A stretch of 64,000 nucleotides of DNA from Gemmatimonadota bacterium (GCA_022710485.1 JAKLGU010000001.1:570011-634010), one strand, 5' to 3'. Positions 53,425 to 63,869 are shown, counted from the first letter of the stretch. Numbers and translations: made by a program. The notes: generated from the sequence alone by a model not told the origin.

Positions 53425-54360
53425 CAGCTACTTCCTTCAGGATCCGGTCGATGTCGATGGTCGGCCGCCAGCCGGTCGCCGCCCGCAGCTTGGCGGCGTC
53501 GCCCACCAGGTGCATGATGTCCGCCGAGCGCATCAGGGCGGGGTCCGGCGCGGGCACGGCCGCCGCGCCGAGGTGCGTCGCCATGCGGCGAAAGAGCTCG
53601 TCGAGCGAAATCCCCTCGCCGCGTGCCACGTTGTACGCCTCGCCGGGCACACCGCGCGTGAGCAACGCAAGATAGGCGTTCACCACGTCCTGCACATGGA
53701 GGAAGTCCCGGATCGGGGCGAGGTTCCCGGTGGGGACGCTGGCCGCGCCCGAGCGTCGGGCTGCGCGGAGCCGGGCGGCGAAGGCCGGCGCCACCGCCCG
53801 GTCGCTCTGCCCCGGCCCAGTGTGGGTGAAGGGCCGCGCGATGACGACGCGGAGCCCGGTGCGGCGGCCCACCTCCTGCGCCGCGACTTCCGCGCCGACC
53901 TTGCTGGCGGCGTAGGGGGAACAGGGGCGGAGCGGGTCGTCCTCCCGGCGCGGCCGCTCCACGCCGCCCCCATACACCTCGCCCGACGACACGACGAGCA
54001 GGACCGGGTCGGATTCCGCCCGCTCCCGCGCGCGGCCCAGAGCGTCGGCCAGCCGGGCGGTGCCTGCGGCATTGACCGCCCAGGCCACGCCGACATCGCG
54101 CCGTGCATCGGCGCCCGAGGCGATGGCGGCCAGGTGCACGACCGCCTCGGGCCGGCTGGCGACGGCCGACTCGACCGAGGCGGTGTCGAGGACCTCGATC
54201 GGCACCCGACGGACGGCGGCCCGCTCGGCGGGAGTGAGCCCCGGCACCTCGAGGGGCCCGCCGGGCCGGATGCCGGCCCACACTTCGTGGCCGGCCGCGA
54301 GCAGGGTGCGGACCAGCCAGCGGCCGACGAACCCCTCGGAGCCAGTCACCAGCACCCGCA

Positions 54361-54361
<1 letters not shown>
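53408..54361 (-). CDS. rmd: GDP-4-keto-6-deoxymannose reductase, Rmd-like
   Basis: A 317-residue extended SDR. The NAD(P) site is G-S-E-G-F-V-G (7-13), the catalytic pair Y-A-A-S-K, and [19 protein letters not shown] and V-Q-D-V-V-N-A-Y are typical of Rmd, which makes GDP-D-rhamnose after Gmd. A fucose synthase (epimerase/reductase) is less likely but not excluded. The ATG overlaps the gmd stop by one base, and its stop overlaps carB by 17. Confidence 0.82.
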
Positions 54362-55405
<1,044 letters not shown>

Positions 55406-55432
55406 TGTCGTAACTGCTTGAGGGACGGACAT

Positions 55433-55624
55433 ATGGCACGGGTATGCACCGTGTGCGGCAAGGGGCCGGTCACCGGCAACAACGTCAGCCACGCCAAGAA
55501 TCGCACGAACCGCCGCTGGTATCCCAACCTGCAGACTGTTCGCGTCCTGAAGGACGGCGAGCCGCGGCGTGTCCGCGTCTGCACCCAGTGCATCAAGGGC
55601 AACAAGATCGCCAAGGCCAGCTGA
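55433..55624 (+). CDS. rpmB: 50S ribosomal protein bL28
   Basis: A 63-residue ribosomal protein with a zinc-type arrangement: C-T-V-C near the N-terminus and C-T-Q-C near the C-terminus. [11 protein letters not shown] is the family motif. GAGGGA lies seven bases before this ATG, ruling out a longer frame. Confidence 0.95.
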   Translation: MARVCTVCGKGPVTGNNVSHAKNRTNRRWYPNLQTVRVLKDGEPRRVRVCTQCIKGNKIAKAS

Positions 55625-55674
55625 CACCCGGCGTGCCCGGCCGGGGCGCGCCATCCGCACGGCCGGCCGGCTGT

Positions 55675-55702
55675 AAAAAAGGGGACCCTCGCGGGTCCCC
55701 TT
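55675..55702. terminator. bidirectional terminator between rpmB and rplQ
   Basis: A 10-base stem (55679-55688 with 55693-55702) around a 4-base loop. On the minus strand it is followed by a run of T (six A on plus, 55675-55680), making it a strong terminator for the ribosomal operon. On plus it also ends rpmB. Confidence 0.9.
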
Positions 55703-55731
55703 CGTCGTGTCGGAGGTTGGCGATGCCACCC

Positions 55732-56088
55732 TTACTCCGAGAGCAACTCGATGCGAGCCACGTCGGCGCCGTCGCCGGGTCGGTGCCCCATCTTGAGGAT
55801 GCGGGTGTAGCCGCCGGGACGGGCGGCGAAACGGGGCCCGAGCTCGGCGAAGAGCCGGCCGAGGACCTCGCGGTCCTTGATGTTCCGGCCCACGAGCCGG
55901 CGCGCGTGCAGGTCGCCGCGGCGCGCCAGGGTGATGAGCTTCTCGGCGAAGGGCCGGAGTTCCTTGGCCTTGGCTTCCGTGGTCTGGATGGCCTCGTGCT
56001 TGAACAGGCTGGTGGCCATGTTGTTCAACAGCGCGCGGCGATGGGCGGAGGTGCGGGACAGCTGGCGTCCCTTGGCACGATGGCGCAT
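55732..56088 (-). CDS. rplQ: 50S ribosomal protein bL17
   Basis: A 118-residue ribosomal protein at normal length, with the family start [19 protein letters not shown] and the C-terminal G-G-Y-T-R-I-L-K. Last gene of the alpha operon, right after rpoA. Confidence 0.97.
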   Translation of the reverse strand: MRHRAKGRQLSRTSAHRRALLNNMATSLFKHEAIQTTEAKAKELRPFAEKLITLARRGDLHARRLVGRNIKDREVLGRLFAELGPRFAARPGGYTRILKMGHRPGDGADVARIELLSE

Positions 56089-57141
56089 TTAGGCGATCTC
56101 CCCGTTGCTGGCGGCCGGAGTCGCGCTGGAGGCGTCGGCGCCCTTGGGGCGCAGCACGCCGGCGACTTCGTCGAGCACGTGGCCGAAGGCCAGGCCTTCC
56201 TTCTGCAGCAGCTCCACGATTTCGGACACGGCCTTTTCGCCGACGTTCTTGACCTTGAGGAGGTCGTCCTCGGAGTAGGCGATGAGGTCCTGCAACGTGC
56301 GGATGTTGGAATTCTTGAGCGAGTTCAGCGACCGGACCGAGAGGCCGAGGTCGTCGATGGGGCGGTTCAGGCTGGCGCGGAGGTCGCCGCCGGCCTCGGA
56401 GACGATCGGCGCCGGCTCGCGCATGACCGGCACCTTGCCGAACTCGACGAAGTACCGGAAGTGCTCCTGCGCGAGGGCGGCGGCGTAGGCGACTGCGTCC
56501 TCGGGCGAGATGGTGCCGTTGGTCTCGACGGTGACGGTCAGGCGGTCATAGTCGGTGCGCTGGCCGACGCGGGTTTCCGCGACGGTGAAGTTGGCGCGGG
56601 TGACCGGGTTGTAGATGGCGTCGATCCGGACCAGGTCCACCGGGAGCGAGCGGTCGAACGGGTGGAGCTCCGACTCGACGTAGCCGCGGCCCTTGTTGAC
56701 GTAAAGCTCGGCCGAGACTTCCCGGTCTTCCTGCACGGTGAAGAGCAGGTGGTCGGGGTTGACGACGGTGACGGAGCCGTGCGGCTGGATGTCGCGCGCG
56801 TAGACCGGGCCCGGGCCGTTCTTCTTGATGTGGAGGATGGCCTCGTCCACCTCGGGGGTCAGCACCAGCGTCAGCCCCTTGAGGCGCTGCACCACCTGAT
56901 GGATGTCCTCGAGGACGCCCTGGACGGTCTGGTGCTCGTGGACGACGCCGTCGAGCCGGAAGCCCCAGACCGCGCTGCCGCGGAGCGAGGAGAGCAGGAG
57001 GCGGCGCAGCGAGTTGCCAAGCGTGTAGCCGAAGCCCCGCTCCAGCGGCTGGAGGCGGAACTCGGCGGCGTTCGGATTGTCCGTGCTCGGAATCATCTCG
57101 AGCAGGTGCGGGCGGACGAGTCCGGTCAGGTCGATGGTCAT
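56089..57141 (-). CDS. rpoA: RNA polymerase alpha subunit
   Basis: A 350-residue subunit. The N-terminal dimerisation domain has P-L-E-R-G-F-G-Y-T-L-G-N-S-L-R-R-L-L-L-S-S, and the C-terminal domain (about 260-330) has L-G-L-S-V-R-S-L-N-S-L-K and V-G-E-K-A-V-S-E-I. ATG at 57141 is preferred over an in-frame GTG at 57156 because the family starts close to T-I-D-L-T-G-L; the evidence is slight. It lies 15 bases after rpsD. Confidence 0.96.
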   Translation of the reverse strand: MTIDLTGLVRPHLLEMIPSTDNPNAAEFRLQPLERGFGYTLGNSLRRLLLSSLRGSAVWGFRLDGVVHEHQTVQGVLEDIHQVVQRLKGLTLVLTPEVDEAILHIKKNGPGPVYARDIQPHGSVTVVNPDHLLFTVQEDREVSAELYVNKGRGYVESELHPFDRSLPVDLVRIDAIYNPVTRANFTVAETRVGQRTDYDRLTVTVETNGTISPEDAVAYAAALAQEHFRYFVEFGKVPVMREPAPIVSEAGGDLRASLNRPIDDLGLSVRSLNSLKNSNIRTLQDLIAYSEDDLLKVKNVGEKAVSEIVELLQKEGLAFGHVLDEVAGVLRPKGADASSATPAASNGEIA

Positions 57142-57156
57142 GGTTCGGGCCGCCAC

Positions 57157-57792
57157 TTACTTCGAGTAGAGCTCGACGATGAGCTGTTCCTGCGCGTTGA
57201 CCGGGATGGCCTCACGCGTGGGACGCTCGACGTACCGTCCGGCGGCCTTGTCGCCGTCGACGGAGAGCCAGGAGACTGGAGCCCCGCGCGACGCGTACTC
57301 CTGCGCCGCCTTGACGGCGACGAGCTCGCGGCTGGACGGGGCGACCCGGACTTCCTGTCCGGGCATGACGTTGTACGACGCGATGTCCACCCGGCGGCCG
57401 TTGACTTCGACGTGGCCGTGGTTGACGAGCTGCCGCGCCGCCTTGCGGCTCGAGGCGAAGCCCATCCGGTAGACGATGTTGTCGAGACGCGACTCGAGGG
57501 CGATGAGCAGGTTGGTGCCCTTGACGCCCGACTCGCGGGTGACGCTCTCGAACAGGTTGCGGAACTGGCCCTCGGTGAGGCCGTACATCCGCTTGACCTT
57601 CTGCTTCTCGCGGAGCTGCTTGGAGTACTCGGACGGCTTGCGGCCGCGGCCGGTGCCCTGCCCGTGCTGGCCCGGCGCGTACGCCCGGCGCTCGACGGCG
57701 CACTTTTCCGTGAGACAGCGGGTGCCCTTCAGGAAGAGCTTCGTGCCCTCGCGACGGCAAAGCCGGCAGCTGGGTCCAGTGTAACGCGACAT
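57157..57792 (-). CDS. rpsD: 30S ribosomal protein uS4
   Basis: A 211-residue-class S4 with an S4 RNA-binding domain (S-R-L-D-N-I-V-Y-R-M-G-F-A) and a zinc-type N-terminus (C-R-L-C then two further Cys, at roughly 9, 12, 26 and 31). The ATG at 57792 lies two bases after rpsK and matches the family start S-R-Y-T-G-P; upstream frame extensions would lie inside rpsK. Confidence 0.96.
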   Translation of the reverse strand: MSRYTGPSCRLCRREGTKLFLKGTRCLTEKCAVERRAYAPGQHGQGTGRGRKPSEYSKQLREKQKVKRMYGLTEGQFRNLFESVTRESGVKGTNLLIALESRLDNIVYRMGFASSRKAARQLVNHGHVEVNGRRVDIASYNVMPGQEVRVAPSSRELVAVKAAQEYASRGAPVSWLSVDGDKAAGRYVERPTREAIPVNAQEQLIVELYSK

Positions 57793-57794
57793 TG

Positions 57795-58199
57795 TTAGAC
57801 CCGCCGCTTCTTCGGGGGACGGCACCCGTTGTGGGGAATCGGCGTGACGTCGCGGATGGAGACGACACGCAGGCCGACGGAGGCGAGCGCCTGGATGGCG
57901 GATTCGCGGCCGCTGCCGGGGCCCTGCACGCGGACATGCACCCGGCGGACGCCCAGGTTCATGGCCTCACGGCCGGCGCCTTCCGCGGCCACCGTGGCGG
58001 CGAAGGGCGTGGACTTCTTGGAGCCCTTGAACCCGGCCTTGCCGGCCGTGCCCCATGCCAGGGCGTTGCCCTTCATGTCGGTGATCGTGATGAGCACGTT
58101 GTTGAAGGTGGCCGAGATGTGGGCGATGCCCTCGGACTCGACGATCTTCTTGGACCGCTTGGCGCTGGGCGCCTTCGGCGCAGTAGTCGGTGCTGTCAT
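57795..58199 (-). CDS. rpsK: 30S ribosomal protein uS11
   Basis: A 134-residue ribosomal protein with [10 protein letters not shown] and the C-terminal [17 protein letters not shown]. The short Pro/Ala-rich head is variable in the family. Confidence 0.97.
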   Translation of the reverse strand: MTAPTTAPKAPSAKRSKKIVESEGIAHISATFNNVLITITDMKGNALAWGTAGKAGFKGSKKSTPFAATVAAEGAGREAMNLGVRRVHVRVQGPGSGRESAIQALASVGLRVVSIRDVTPIPHNGCRPPKKRRV

Positions 58200-58201
58200 G
58201 G

Positions 58202-58582
58202 TTACTTCTTCGTCGCCTTCTTCTTGCCCGCGATGGCCCGGCGGGGACCCTTCTTGGTCCGGGCGTTGGTATGGGTCCGCTGACCGCGCACGGGGAGACC
58301 CCGGCGATGGCGCGACCCGCGATAGCTGCCGATGTCCATCAGCCGCTTGATGTTCATGGCCACTTCAGTCCGGAGGGCGCCCTCGACCTTCAGCGCGCGC
58401 TCGATGAACTGCCGGAGCCGCGCGACCTCCGCGTCCGACAGATCGCGGACCCTGGTGTCGGGGCTGACGCCGGCCTCGGTGAGGATCCGGACGCTCGTGG
58501 GACGGCCAACCCCGAAGATGTACGTCAGGGCGATTTCGACCCGCTTCTCGCGCGGAAGGTCCACGCCTGCAATGCGTGCCAT
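58202..58582 (-). CDS. rpsM: 30S ribosomal protein uS13
   Basis: A 126-residue ribosomal protein starting [11 protein letters not shown] and ending in a Lys-rich tail, with [15 protein letters not shown]. The ATG at 58582 has AGGG upstream and lies two bases after rpmJ. Confidence 0.97.
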   Translation of the reverse strand: MARIAGVDLPREKRVEIALTYIFGVGRPTSVRILTEAGVSPDTRVRDLSDAEVARLRQFIERALKVEGALRTEVAMNIKRLMDIGSYRGSRHRRGLPVRGQRTHTNARTKKGPRRAIAGKKKATKK

Positions 58583-58584
58583 GA

Positions 58585-58701
58585 TCAGCCCTGCCGTTGC
58601 TTGTGCTTGGGATTGCGCTTGCAAATGACGCGAACAACGCCCTGTCGCTTCACGACTTTGCAGTGTTCGCAGATTGGCTTGACGCTCGAACGAACCTTCA
58701 C
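58585..58701 (-). CDS. rpmJ: 50S ribosomal protein bL36
   Basis: A 38-residue protein, zinc-binding type: [15 protein letters not shown] followed by [14 protein letters not shown] (three Cys and one His). It begins with GTG (58699-58701) with GGAGAG five bases upstream. First gene of the alpha operon, under the promoter at 58739-58767. Small size and GTG start make it easy to miss. Confidence 0.95.
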   Translation of the reverse strand: MKVRSSVKPICEHCKVVKRQGVVRVICKRNPKHKQRQG

Positions 58702-58738
58702 GGAATCTCTCCAGGACCAAACTTTGAGGTAGCTGACC

Positions 58739-58767
58739 AATATAGACCCAGCCCCAGATCAACGCAA
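58739..58767 (-). promoter_or_regulatory. sigma70-like promoter of the ribosomal alpha operon
   Basis: On the minus strand TTGCGT (58762-58767), 17 bases, TATATT (58739-58744). Start near 58732, giving a leader of about 30 bases to the rpmJ GTG. Confidence 0.65.
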
Positions 58768-58775
58768 GGGAATTC

Positions 58776-59210
58776 CTACGGGGCGATCCGGACCTCGGTC
58801 AGCACCCAAACCGTGCGCCCACGGCGGTATCCGAGCAGGATTGTGGTCTGACGCTCACCCGGGATCCCCACCAAACGGTAGCGCCGGCTCAACTCCACAA
58901 AGCCCTGGAGCGAATCCACCGCCCTGGCCGCGGTCAATAATGTCATAACTTCTTGTGTGCCTTGTACATACGATGACAGCAACGCCCTGGCCTGATCCGC
59001 AGCGATCGGGGCCGACTGGTTCCCGGGTGGCAAAGTGATCAGGAGCCGCCCCCCGAGCGCCGGGGCCACGAAGGCGGCGAGGTCGCGGCGTTGCCAGGCG
59101 GCGCGGGCGCTATCGCCGGCCTCGGCGAGGGTCGGCGGGGAAGCGGGGAAGCGGGGAAGCGGGGCCGTGAAGCCGAGGAGGACCGTTGCGAGGGCCATGA
59201 CCCGAATCAT
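58776..59210 (-). CDS. small secreted protein, possibly NTF2-like
   Basis: A 144-residue protein with a signal-like N-terminus ([16 protein letters not shown]). The later part has an alpha+beta pattern and the order L-L-I-T-L-P, Q-A-R-A-L-L, G-T-Q-E-V-M, Y-R-L-V-G and V-L-T-E-V-R-I, reminiscent of the NTF2-like DUF4783 family, but I cannot confirm it. The tandem repeat at 59134-59161 encodes [10 protein letters not shown] just after the hydrophobic core. It overlaps pyrF by four bases. Confidence 0.6.
   Translation of the reverse strand: MIRVMALATVLLGFTAPLPRFPASPPTLAEAGDSARAAWQRRDLAAFVAPALGGRLLITLPPGNQSAPIAADQARALLSSYVQGTQEVMTLLTAARAVDSLQGFVELSRRYRLVGIPGERQTTILLGYRRGRTVWVLTEVRIAP
59134..59161. 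repeat. (GGGGAAGC)3 tandem repeat, copy 2
   Basis: The same 28 bases as at 35718-35745, here inside the signal region of the small secreted protein. The next bases (GGGG) extend the pattern by half a unit. Confidence 0.9.
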
Positions 59211-59890
59211 GCCGCCCCGGCCTCCGCCGTGAACTCGGCGAGCACCGCGGCCGGGTTCGGGGCGTTCAGAATGGGCCGGCCGACCACGAGGTGGGTGGCA
59301 CCGCGGGCGGCGGCTTCGCGGGGGGTGCCGATCCGGACCTGGTCCCCGGCCGCATCGGCGGCCCGGCGGATGCCCGGCACCACCACCCATGCCCCATCGG
59401 CGAGGGCCGGGCGGACCACATCCACCTCGGCGGGAGAGCAGACCACGCCACGGAGACCGGCCGCGGCGGCCACAGCGGCCAGCCGCGCGACTTCCCCAGC
59501 GAGACCGACCTCGGTCCGCCCGGTGGCAGCGGCGTACCCGCTCGCGTCGTGGGAGGTCAGGACCGTCACCCCGACGAGCCCAACGCTGCCCGCGGCGGTC
59601 TGTGCCGCGGAGAGCATGGCGGCGCCGCCCAGCGTATGGACGGTCGCCATGGACACGCCGAGCGATGCCGCGGCCGCGACCGCGCCGGCCACCGTGTTCG
59701 GAATGTCGTGCCACTTGAGGTCGAGGAAGAGCTCCAGCCCCCGGGCACGCAGCTCGAGGAGAAAGGGCGCGCCTTCGCGCGTCATCAGCACCGACCCGAC
59801 CTTGACCCAGCGCAGGTCCGGCATCCGGTCGAGCAGCCGTCGCCCGGCGTCCGCCGAGTCCACGTCGAGCGCCAGGATGATCTCAGCCAT
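59207..59890 (-). CDS. pyrF: orotidine 5'-phosphate decarboxylase
   Basis: A 227-residue TIM-barrel enzyme, the last step of UMP synthesis. A-L-D-V-D-S near the start, D-L-K-W-H-D-I-P-N-T-V is the catalytic D-x-K-x-x-D motif, and V-V-G-R-P-I is the phosphate loop. The ATG at 59890 overlaps the pyrD stop by eight bases. Confidence 0.95.
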   Translation of the reverse strand: MAEIILALDVDSADAGRRLLDRMPDLRWVKVGSVLMTREGAPFLLELRARGLELFLDLKWHDIPNTVAGAVAAAASLGVSMATVHTLGGAAMLSAAQTAAGSVGLVGVTVLTSHDASGYAAATGRTEVGLAGEVARLAAVAAAAGLRGVVCSPAEVDVVRPALADGAWVVVPGIRRAADAAGDQVRIGTPREAAARGATHLVVGRPILNAPNPAAVLAEFTAEAGAA

Positions 59891-60758
59891 GCCGGCGCTC
59901 CAGATCCCGGATGATCCGCCCGGGGAGTCGTGGGTCTGCCATCCCCCCGGTCCCGATTCCGACCAGCGAGGCGCCGGCCGCCAAGTACTGGCGCGCATCA
60001 TCCGCGCTTCGAACGCCACCGAGGCCGATGACCGGGAGGTCTGCCGCGCGCTCACGCACCCGCCGCACGGCGAGCACCCCCGCGGGAAGCAGCGCCGGGC
60101 CGCTGGCGCCGCCATTGCCATTGCCGAGGCGCGGTACACCGTGCGGATCGAGCGCGAGTCCGGGCAGGGTGTTGACCACCGACACCCCGTCGGCGCCGGC
60201 GTCGCGCGCCACGACCGCCATGCCCGCGATGTCCGGCAGCACAGGGGACAGCTTGGCCACGAGCGGACGCTTCGTGACGCGCCGGCACCGCGCGATGACG
60301 GCGGACACCGACGCCGGATCGGCGCCGAACTCGATGCCGCCGGCGGCGGTGTTGGGACAGGAGAGATTCAGCTCGTAGGCGGTGATGCCGTCGAGGTCGT
60401 CGAGGCCCTCGATGACCGCGGCGTACTCCTCGAGCGTGAAGCCGACCACGTTGACCAGCACCCGTGCCGCCCGGAGACGGCCGAGGAGCCAGGGCATTTC
60501 GGCGGTGCGCACGTGAGCCAGACCAGGATTGGCGAGGCCGACCGAGTTGAGCATTCCGCCCCGAAACTCCGCCACCCTGGGAGGCGCGTTGCCCACCCTC
60601 GGTTGGAGCGAGACGGCCTTCGTGACCAGGCCGCCGAGCCGGTCGAGTTCCATGACGCCGTCGAGTTCGCGCCCGTAGCCGGCGGTCCCCGACGCCAGCA
60701 CGATCGGGTTCTGGAACCGGACGCCGAAGACGTCGCGGGCGAGCGGCGCGAGGGCCAT
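59883..60758 (-). CDS. pyrD: dihydroorotate dehydrogenase, class 1B
   Basis: A 291-residue FMN enzyme of pyrimidine synthesis. N-P-I-V-L-A-S-G-T near 17-25, and N-L-S-C-P-N-T carries the catalytic Cys typical of class 1 (not membrane class 2, which uses Ser). Class 1B normally pairs with PyrK, whose gene is not in the window. Confidence 0.93.
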   Translation of the reverse strand: MALAPLARDVFGVRFQNPIVLASGTAGYGRELDGVMELDRLGGLVTKAVSLQPRVGNAPPRVAEFRGGMLNSVGLANPGLAHVRTAEMPWLLGRLRAARVLVNVVGFTLEEYAAVIEGLDDLDGITAYELNLSCPNTAAGGIEFGADPASVSAVIARCRRVTKRPLVAKLSPVLPDIAGMAVVARDAGADGVSVVNTLPGLALDPHGVPRLGNGNGGASGPALLPAGVLAVRRVRERAADLPVIGLGGVRSADDARQYLAAGASLVGIGTGGMADPRLPGRIIRDLERRHG

Positions 60759-62150
60759 CTACTTGAGTTCGTCCTGGGGACGCTGGCCCGGCGGAGCACC
60801 GGCGGCGGGGGCGCGCCGGCCCGCGGGTGTCCGCCCGGCCGCCCCACCACCGGTGTACGCCTGCAGGGAATCCTCGAGGGCCAACACCGCCGGCGTGACG
60901 TCGCCCGCCACGAGGAGGAGGTAGGGACTCCCCGGATACTCGGCCTCGATCCGCAGGAAGATCGAGTCGGCCTGCGCCGGTTCGAGCGCGGCGAGCGCGA
61001 GCATCGCCTTGGGCGCATACGGGGAGGCCGGCCACCAGGCGGGGATCGTGGCGAAGAGCTCCGCGGCGATTCTCGGCGCCGGGAGGCTGTCGCGCACCGC
61101 CTCGGCCAGCGAGAAGGTGGCGAGGTCACCTTGGATACTGCCCGGCGCCACCGAGTCCACATAGGTCCGGATCCGGGTGAGAATCCGCAGGTAGCGAATC
61201 GCCTGAATCGATGCAGGGCCGCCGACCTCGCTCAGCGACGTCAGCTCTTCCCGGGCGAGTTCGAGCTGGGCGAGCGTGTCGGCCTGCCCGATGATGTACT
61301 CCGCCACGCGGAGACGGGCGGACAGCGAGGCGAACGTCACGGGGTCGGCGGAGCCGGCGGCACGCAGCCGGGCCAGGCCCGAGTCGGGATTCGTGGCGAG
61401 CAACCGAAGGCCGTCGGCCAGGAGCAGCTGGTCGCGGGTTTCGGTCGAGAGTCCGGGCAGTGCAAGCACGGCGGTGGTGTACCGCGAGGCCAGGCCGGGA
61501 TCCACCCGTCCGACGCCGGCCAGAGTCGAATCCCAGGGCACCGTCAGATCCTGCCGAGCAAGCGCCTGGTCGATCAGCGGCACCGCCTGGGCGAGGTCAC
61601 CCAGCCCGCCATAGTCCGCGGCGCGCTCGGCGTCGAACACGGACCCCTGCAGTCCATCCAGCGTGGTGAGCGCGGCCTGGTACTCGCCATGCATGCGCAG
61701 GATACGGGCGTGTTCCAGCCGAGCCTTCTGCCGGACGGCGGAGTCGGGACTCGTCATCAGGGCGACGAACGCCTTATCGGCGCCGTCGAGGTTGCCGGCG
61801 GCGAGGTAGCAGCCGCCGAGGAGGATCTGGGCCTGCTGCGCCACATCGGGACTATCGCCCGAGAAGGAGGCGGCCTCGAGCGCCGGGATGGCCCCGGCGC
61901 AGTCGTTCCGGTGGACCATCGCCTCGCCGCGAATCAGCTGGGCGTTGTCCGCCCAGGTGCTGTTGGGGTGCCGCGCCACGACCGTATCGGCCCGGACCTC
62001 CGCCTGCGCCCAGTACCCCTGCGCCTCGAAGGTGCGCCCCTGCGCCTCGGCCTTCCTGGCGCGCTCGGCGAAGCGGTTGGCGTTGTACATCCCGTTGTAG
62101 TACACGCAACCCGCGAGCGGGAGGAGGAGGAGCGGCAGGAGGCGCTTCAC
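60759..62150 (-). CDS. TPR-like outer-membrane lipoprotein
   Basis: A 463-residue predicted lipoprotein: lipobox L-A-G-C after K-R-L-L-P-L-L-L-L-P, then Y-Y-N-G-M-Y-N-A-N-R-F-A, a motif like the Y-N-x-x-Y-N-A of several TPR lipoproteins. TPR-like helices run to about residue 430, with a Pro/Gly-rich tail. The GTG at 62150 overlaps the amidase stop by four bases. Function unknown; an assembly or secretion role is plausible. Confidence 0.78.
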   Translation of the reverse strand: MKRLLPLLLLPLAGCVYYNGMYNANRFAERARKAEAQGRTFEAQGYWAQAEVRADTVVARHPNSTWADNAQLIRGEAMVHRNDCAGAIPALEAASFSGDSPDVAQQAQILLGGCYLAAGNLDGADKAFVALMTSPDSAVRQKARLEHARILRMHGEYQAALTTLDGLQGSVFDAERAADYGGLGDLAQAVPLIDQALARQDLTVPWDSTLAGVGRVDPGLASRYTTAVLALPGLSTETRDQLLLADGLRLLATNPDSGLARLRAAGSADPVTFASLSARLRVAEYIIGQADTLAQLELAREELTSLSEVGGPASIQAIRYLRILTRIRTYVDSVAPGSIQGDLATFSLAEAVRDSLPAPRIAAELFATIPAWWPASPYAPKAMLALAALEPAQADSIFLRIEAEYPGSPYLLLVAGDVTPAVLALEDSLQAYTGGGAAGRTPAGRRAPAAGAPPGQRPQDELK

Positions 62151-63334
62151 CGGCCCGGCCCCGCGGCGCGGGCGCCGCTCTTCCACTCGAACTCGAGCAG
62201 GTAGTCCACGATGGCGTCGGCGAGGGCACGGGCGATGCGGCGCTGGCCGTCCTTCGACACGAGGAACTTCGCGTCCGACGGGCTGGAGCCGTAGCCCATT
62301 TCGACGAGCACCCCCGGGCGCCGGCCGGTGTTGAGCACGGCCAGGTCGTTCCGCTGCTGCACGCCGCGGTTCTTTCCGGGGTGGATCGGCTCGAGGTGAG
62401 TCTGCATCAGCGCCCCCGCTCGCGCGGACTCGCGGAGGTACTCGTTCATTTGCAGGTCCCGCAGGATGTACGCGAGCGGGCCGCCCGCGAGGTCCTGGTC
62501 CTGTGCGCTCTCGAAGCGGAGCGCCTCGTTTTCGGTTTGGGCCACGCGGGCGGCGTCGGCGGAGTTTTCCTCGCCGATGATCAGCGTGGTGAAGCCGTCC
62601 ACGGAGCGATAGTCCCGGCGCTTCCGGGTGTCCAGCGCGTCCACGTGCAGGCTCACGAAGAGGTCGCAGCTCGCGTCGCAGGTGGGGGCGCGCTGCAGGA
62701 GATTGGGGCGAGTGTCGGTGGTGCGCGTCATCCGGACGGTGATTCCCCGCCGCGTGAGTTCGTCCTGGAGCAGCAGCGCCACCTGGAGCGTCACGCTCTT
62801 CTCGGTGACGCCGGGCGGGAAGAAGCGGCCGGGGTTCCCGGGGTCGGCGCCGCCGTGCCCGGCGTCCACCGTGACGATGTGGCCGGGCAGGAGGCCGTTC
62901 GGCAGGCGCTTCGGCGCCGGCGCCGCGGCGGCGACCGGCCCCCGCTGCACGAGCCGGCCGGCCTCGCGGTCGAAGGTGTAGAGCTCACCGAGGTACCGCG
63001 GGAGGATCTCGGCGACGAACTGGTAGGGTACGAAGAGCGAGTCGCCCCGCTCGAAGGCGGGGACGGCGAGCGGCTCGATCCGGTCGTTGAGCCGGAAGAG
63101 CGGCGCATGCGGCAGGAAGGAGAAATCCTGGCGGGAAATGACCACGGTGATCCAGGCGCCGTCCTGCCGGATGGATCCGCCCAGCGCGGCGGCGAGCGGG
63201 AAGGCCGCCACGACCGGGTGGCCGTCGGCGTCGGCGGAGACGGCCAGGCGGGTCTCCCCGCGCGGCGTGACCACCACCAGCTGCGCCGGCGCGTGGGGGC
63301 CGGACAGCGACGCGAGGAGCGCGAGGGTGATCAT
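62147..63334 (-). CDS. N-acetylmuramoyl-L-alanine amidase
   Basis: A 395-residue zinc amidase (Amidase_3) that cleaves the bond between MurNAc and the stem peptide at division. An N-terminal signal-like segment and an AMIN-like or copper-amine-oxidase-like domain precede the catalytic domain: V-D-A-G-H-G-G (first His), a Glu in the G-V-T-E-K-S segment, L-H-V-D-A (second His) and the late catalytic Glu in V-E-M-G-Y. AmiC-like. It overlaps smpB by four bases. Confidence 0.88.
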   Translation of the reverse strand: MITLALLASLSGPHAPAQLVVVTPRGETRLAVSADADGHPVVAAFPLAAALGGSIRQDGAWITVVISRQDFSFLPHAPLFRLNDRIEPLAVPAFERGDSLFVPYQFVAEILPRYLGELYTFDREAGRLVQRGPVAAAAPAPKRLPNGLLPGHIVTVDAGHGGADPGNPGRFFPPGVTEKSVTLQVALLLQDELTRRGITVRMTRTTDTRPNLLQRAPTCDASCDLFVSLHVDALDTRKRRDYRSVDGFTTLIIGEENSADAARVAQTENEALRFESAQDQDLAGGPLAYILRDLQMNEYLRESARAGALMQTHLEPIHPGKNRGVQQRNDLAVLNTGRRPGVLVEMGYGSSPSDAKFLVSKDGQRRIARALADAIVDYLLEFEWKSGARAAGPGR

Positions 63335-63816
63335 CGCTGGCGGCCCACCGCGATGGCGCGCGCGGTCTCGCGGTCCATCATCCGCTCCTTGAGCGCCTGG
63401 CGCTTGTCGTGCTGCTTCTTGCCGCGCCCCAGCCCGATGGCGATCTTCGCCTTGCCGCGGCTGAAGTAGAGTTCGAGCGGCACGAGGCTCAGCCCCTCGC
63501 GCTCGACGGAGCCGATGAGCCGGTTGATTTCGCGGCGATGGAGGAGGAGCTTGCGCGAGCGGACCGGGTCGTGGTTGTACCGGTTACCCTGGGCGTACGG
63601 CGTGACGTTCATTCCCTCGAGAAACACCTGTCCCCCGGACACCCGGGCATACGCCTCCTTGATGGAGGCCTTTCCGCTGCGCAGCGACTTGACCTCGGTG
63701 CCGGTCAGCACCAAACCCGCCTCCCACGTCTCGAGGATGTGGAAGTCGTGGGTCGCCTTGGGATTGCGGGCGACCGAATGCCGGCGCTCCGTGGGCGCAT
63801 CCGATTTGGTGGGCAT
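63331..63816 (-). CDS. smpB: tmRNA-binding protein SmpB
   Basis: A 161-residue protein that loads tmRNA on stalled ribosomes. Family features are N-P-K-A-T-H-D-F-H-I-L-E-T-W-E-A-G and G-T-E-V-K-S-L-R-S-G-K. A polar head of about 16 residues precedes the domain. The ATG at 63816 is only about ten bases from the predicted start of transcription. Confidence 0.95.
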   Translation of the reverse strand: MPTKSDAPTERRHSVARNPKATHDFHILETWEAGLVLTGTEVKSLRSGKASIKEAYARVSGGQVFLEGMNVTPYAQGNRYNHDPVRSRKLLLHRREINRLIGSVEREGLSLVPLELYFSRGKAKIAIGLGRGKKQHDKRQALKERMMDRETARAIAVGRQR

Positions 63817-63832
63817 GGCAGGTCGTAAACCC

Positions 63833-63861
63833 AAGATAGACAGTGGGTTCCGAAGGGTCAA
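63833..63861 (-). promoter_or_regulatory. sigma70-like promoter for smpB
   Basis: On the minus strand TTGACC (63856-63861), 17 bases, TATCTT (63833-63838). The start would be near 63826, about ten bases before the ATG, giving a very short leader. Confidence 0.55.
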
Positions 63862-63869
63862 CGGCCCGC

